Translations under genes and position numbers: made by a program | The notes under the pieces: model-generated | The model's database searches: none | What the model saw: the letters and a program-made list of their open reading frames with translations, nothing else | What the model was told of the DNA's origin: nothing | Assembly: GCA_900547655.1 (NCBI GenBank) | Contig: URHQ01000006.1 | Span: 1-42,873 of the forward strand | From: an uncultured Collinsella sp. | GTDB lineage: Bacteria; Actinomycetota; Coriobacteriia; Coriobacteriales; Coriobacteriaceae | Direction: 5' to 3' | DNA: 42,873 nt | Part shown: positions 42,424 to 42,873 of the stretch, one piece after another | Layout of the letters: every line of letters starts with the position of its first letter | Position numbering within the stretch: the stretch's first letter is position 1

Positions 42424-42836
42424 TCAAGAATGGGGGTATGGCCCGAGGCCGCACCTGTGCCCCAGCTCCGCCACGAGGGCATCGTTGTCGGTCACCGAGA
42501 CGATGGCGTCGCCGTCGTAGGGCGCCTCGATGTAGACGCGGTCAAGCGAGTTGGCCGTCCCCGCCCAGAGCGTCCTGGTGCGCCGGACGCCCCGCACGTG
42601 GGCGTAGGGTATCACCGAACGCATCCCAGCGTACACGACGACGAGGCGGTCGCCGTAGAGCTCGAGGCGGTTGCTGCGGACGGGAAGGGCGGCCAGGGCC
42701 ACGAGGGCCGGGACGGGCGGCAGTGCGAGCCAGCCCCATAGGAGCGCGGGACTCGAGCTCAGGAAACACGCGATACACGCCGCGGATAAACCGCCCGCCA
42801 CAATCACCATGGCCGCTATGAACCACGGGTCTGTCC
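42424..42836 (-). CDS. Membrane protein with bacterial PH-like domain, 5' end cut off by the contig end
   Basis: About 137 residues are visible. Two hydrophobic helices (FIAAMVIVAGGLSAACIACF and WLALPPVPALVALAAL) are followed by a PH-like domain (NRLELYGDRLVVVYAGMRSVIPYAHVRGV). This is the architecture of small bPH proteins of unknown role. The frame is open up to the adapter (it reads TDPWFIAAM), so the ATG at 42810 is probably internal and the true start lies off the contig. It belongs to the integrated element. Confidence 0.65.
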
Positions 42837-42873
42837 CTGTCTCTTATACACATCTCCGAGCCCACGAGACCGG
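42837..42873 (+). other. Nextera sequencing adapter at the contig end (not genomic)
   Basis: From 42837 the sequence is CTGTCTCTTATACACATCT followed by CCGAGCCCACGAGAC: the Tn5 mosaic end plus the Nextera read-2 adapter. The final CGG would be the first index bases. Reverse reading yields the well-known artefact peptide MGSEMCIRDR. Confidence 0.98.

Noticed and set aside
42542..42865. - strand frame starting MGSEMCIRDR
   Set aside because: The start is translated sequencing adapter.

Overview
The window is high-GC actinobacterial chromosome from a Coriobacteriia gut anaerobe. It is most likely Collinsella aerofaciens or a close relative: the gene order is coriobacterial, and the short-chain dehydrogenase at 34979-35770 matches, as far as I can recall the sequence, the characterised C. 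aerofaciens 7-beta-hydroxysteroid dehydrogenase. The right end is a contig end. The last 37 bases are Nextera transposase adapter, so genuine genome stops at about 42836.

Positions 1-34130 are conserved core genome. The + strand carries era (3' part), recO, rpsO, pnp, rnj, ftsK, a RodZ-like gene, yajQ, rimO, pgsA, cinA, recA, recX, rny, a GHKL ATPase, spoVS, miaB, miaA and hflX. Next comes an SOS hub: lexA, with a DUF1624 gene behind it, diverges from a LysM cell-division-suppressor-like gene across three LexA boxes. nrdR and dut follow. A glycosyltransferase (-), trxB and DUF1836 (+), and a - strand series (DegV, NlpC/P60, apt, FtsR-like MerR, GarA/OdhI-like FHA, CDP-alcohol phosphatidyltransferase) complete it. 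Three central RNA-decay genes (pnp, rnj, rny) lie within 16 kb. recA, recX, lexA and the LysM gene form the SOS part.

Two intergenic gaps hold the most unusual structures. Between pnp and rnj, and between dut and the glycosyltransferase, lie inverted pairs of long perfect hairpins. Within a pair the core is conserved but the 23-40 bp arms differ in sequence while staying perfectly self-complementary. The pnp-rnj pair also shows compensatory base-pair changes in an inner stem. These look like two families of structured RNA or DNA elements.

Positions 34131-42836 are accessory. The bile-acid 7-beta-HSDH lies between a deletion scar that joins two broken genes (hydrolase and AEC-like permease fragments) and an IS30 transposase remnant. 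Then come a 718-aa protein of unknown function with a glycine-zipper region and, divergently, a Flp-type pilin fused to a DUF6273-like domain. The pilin reading frame is interrupted at a G8 tract (candidate phase variation) and its ribosome-binding site is folded into a hairpin. A 3' fragment of tRNA-Pro(GGG), flanked by short repeats, marks an attachment site next to a tyrosine integrase; that integrated element runs off the contig end.
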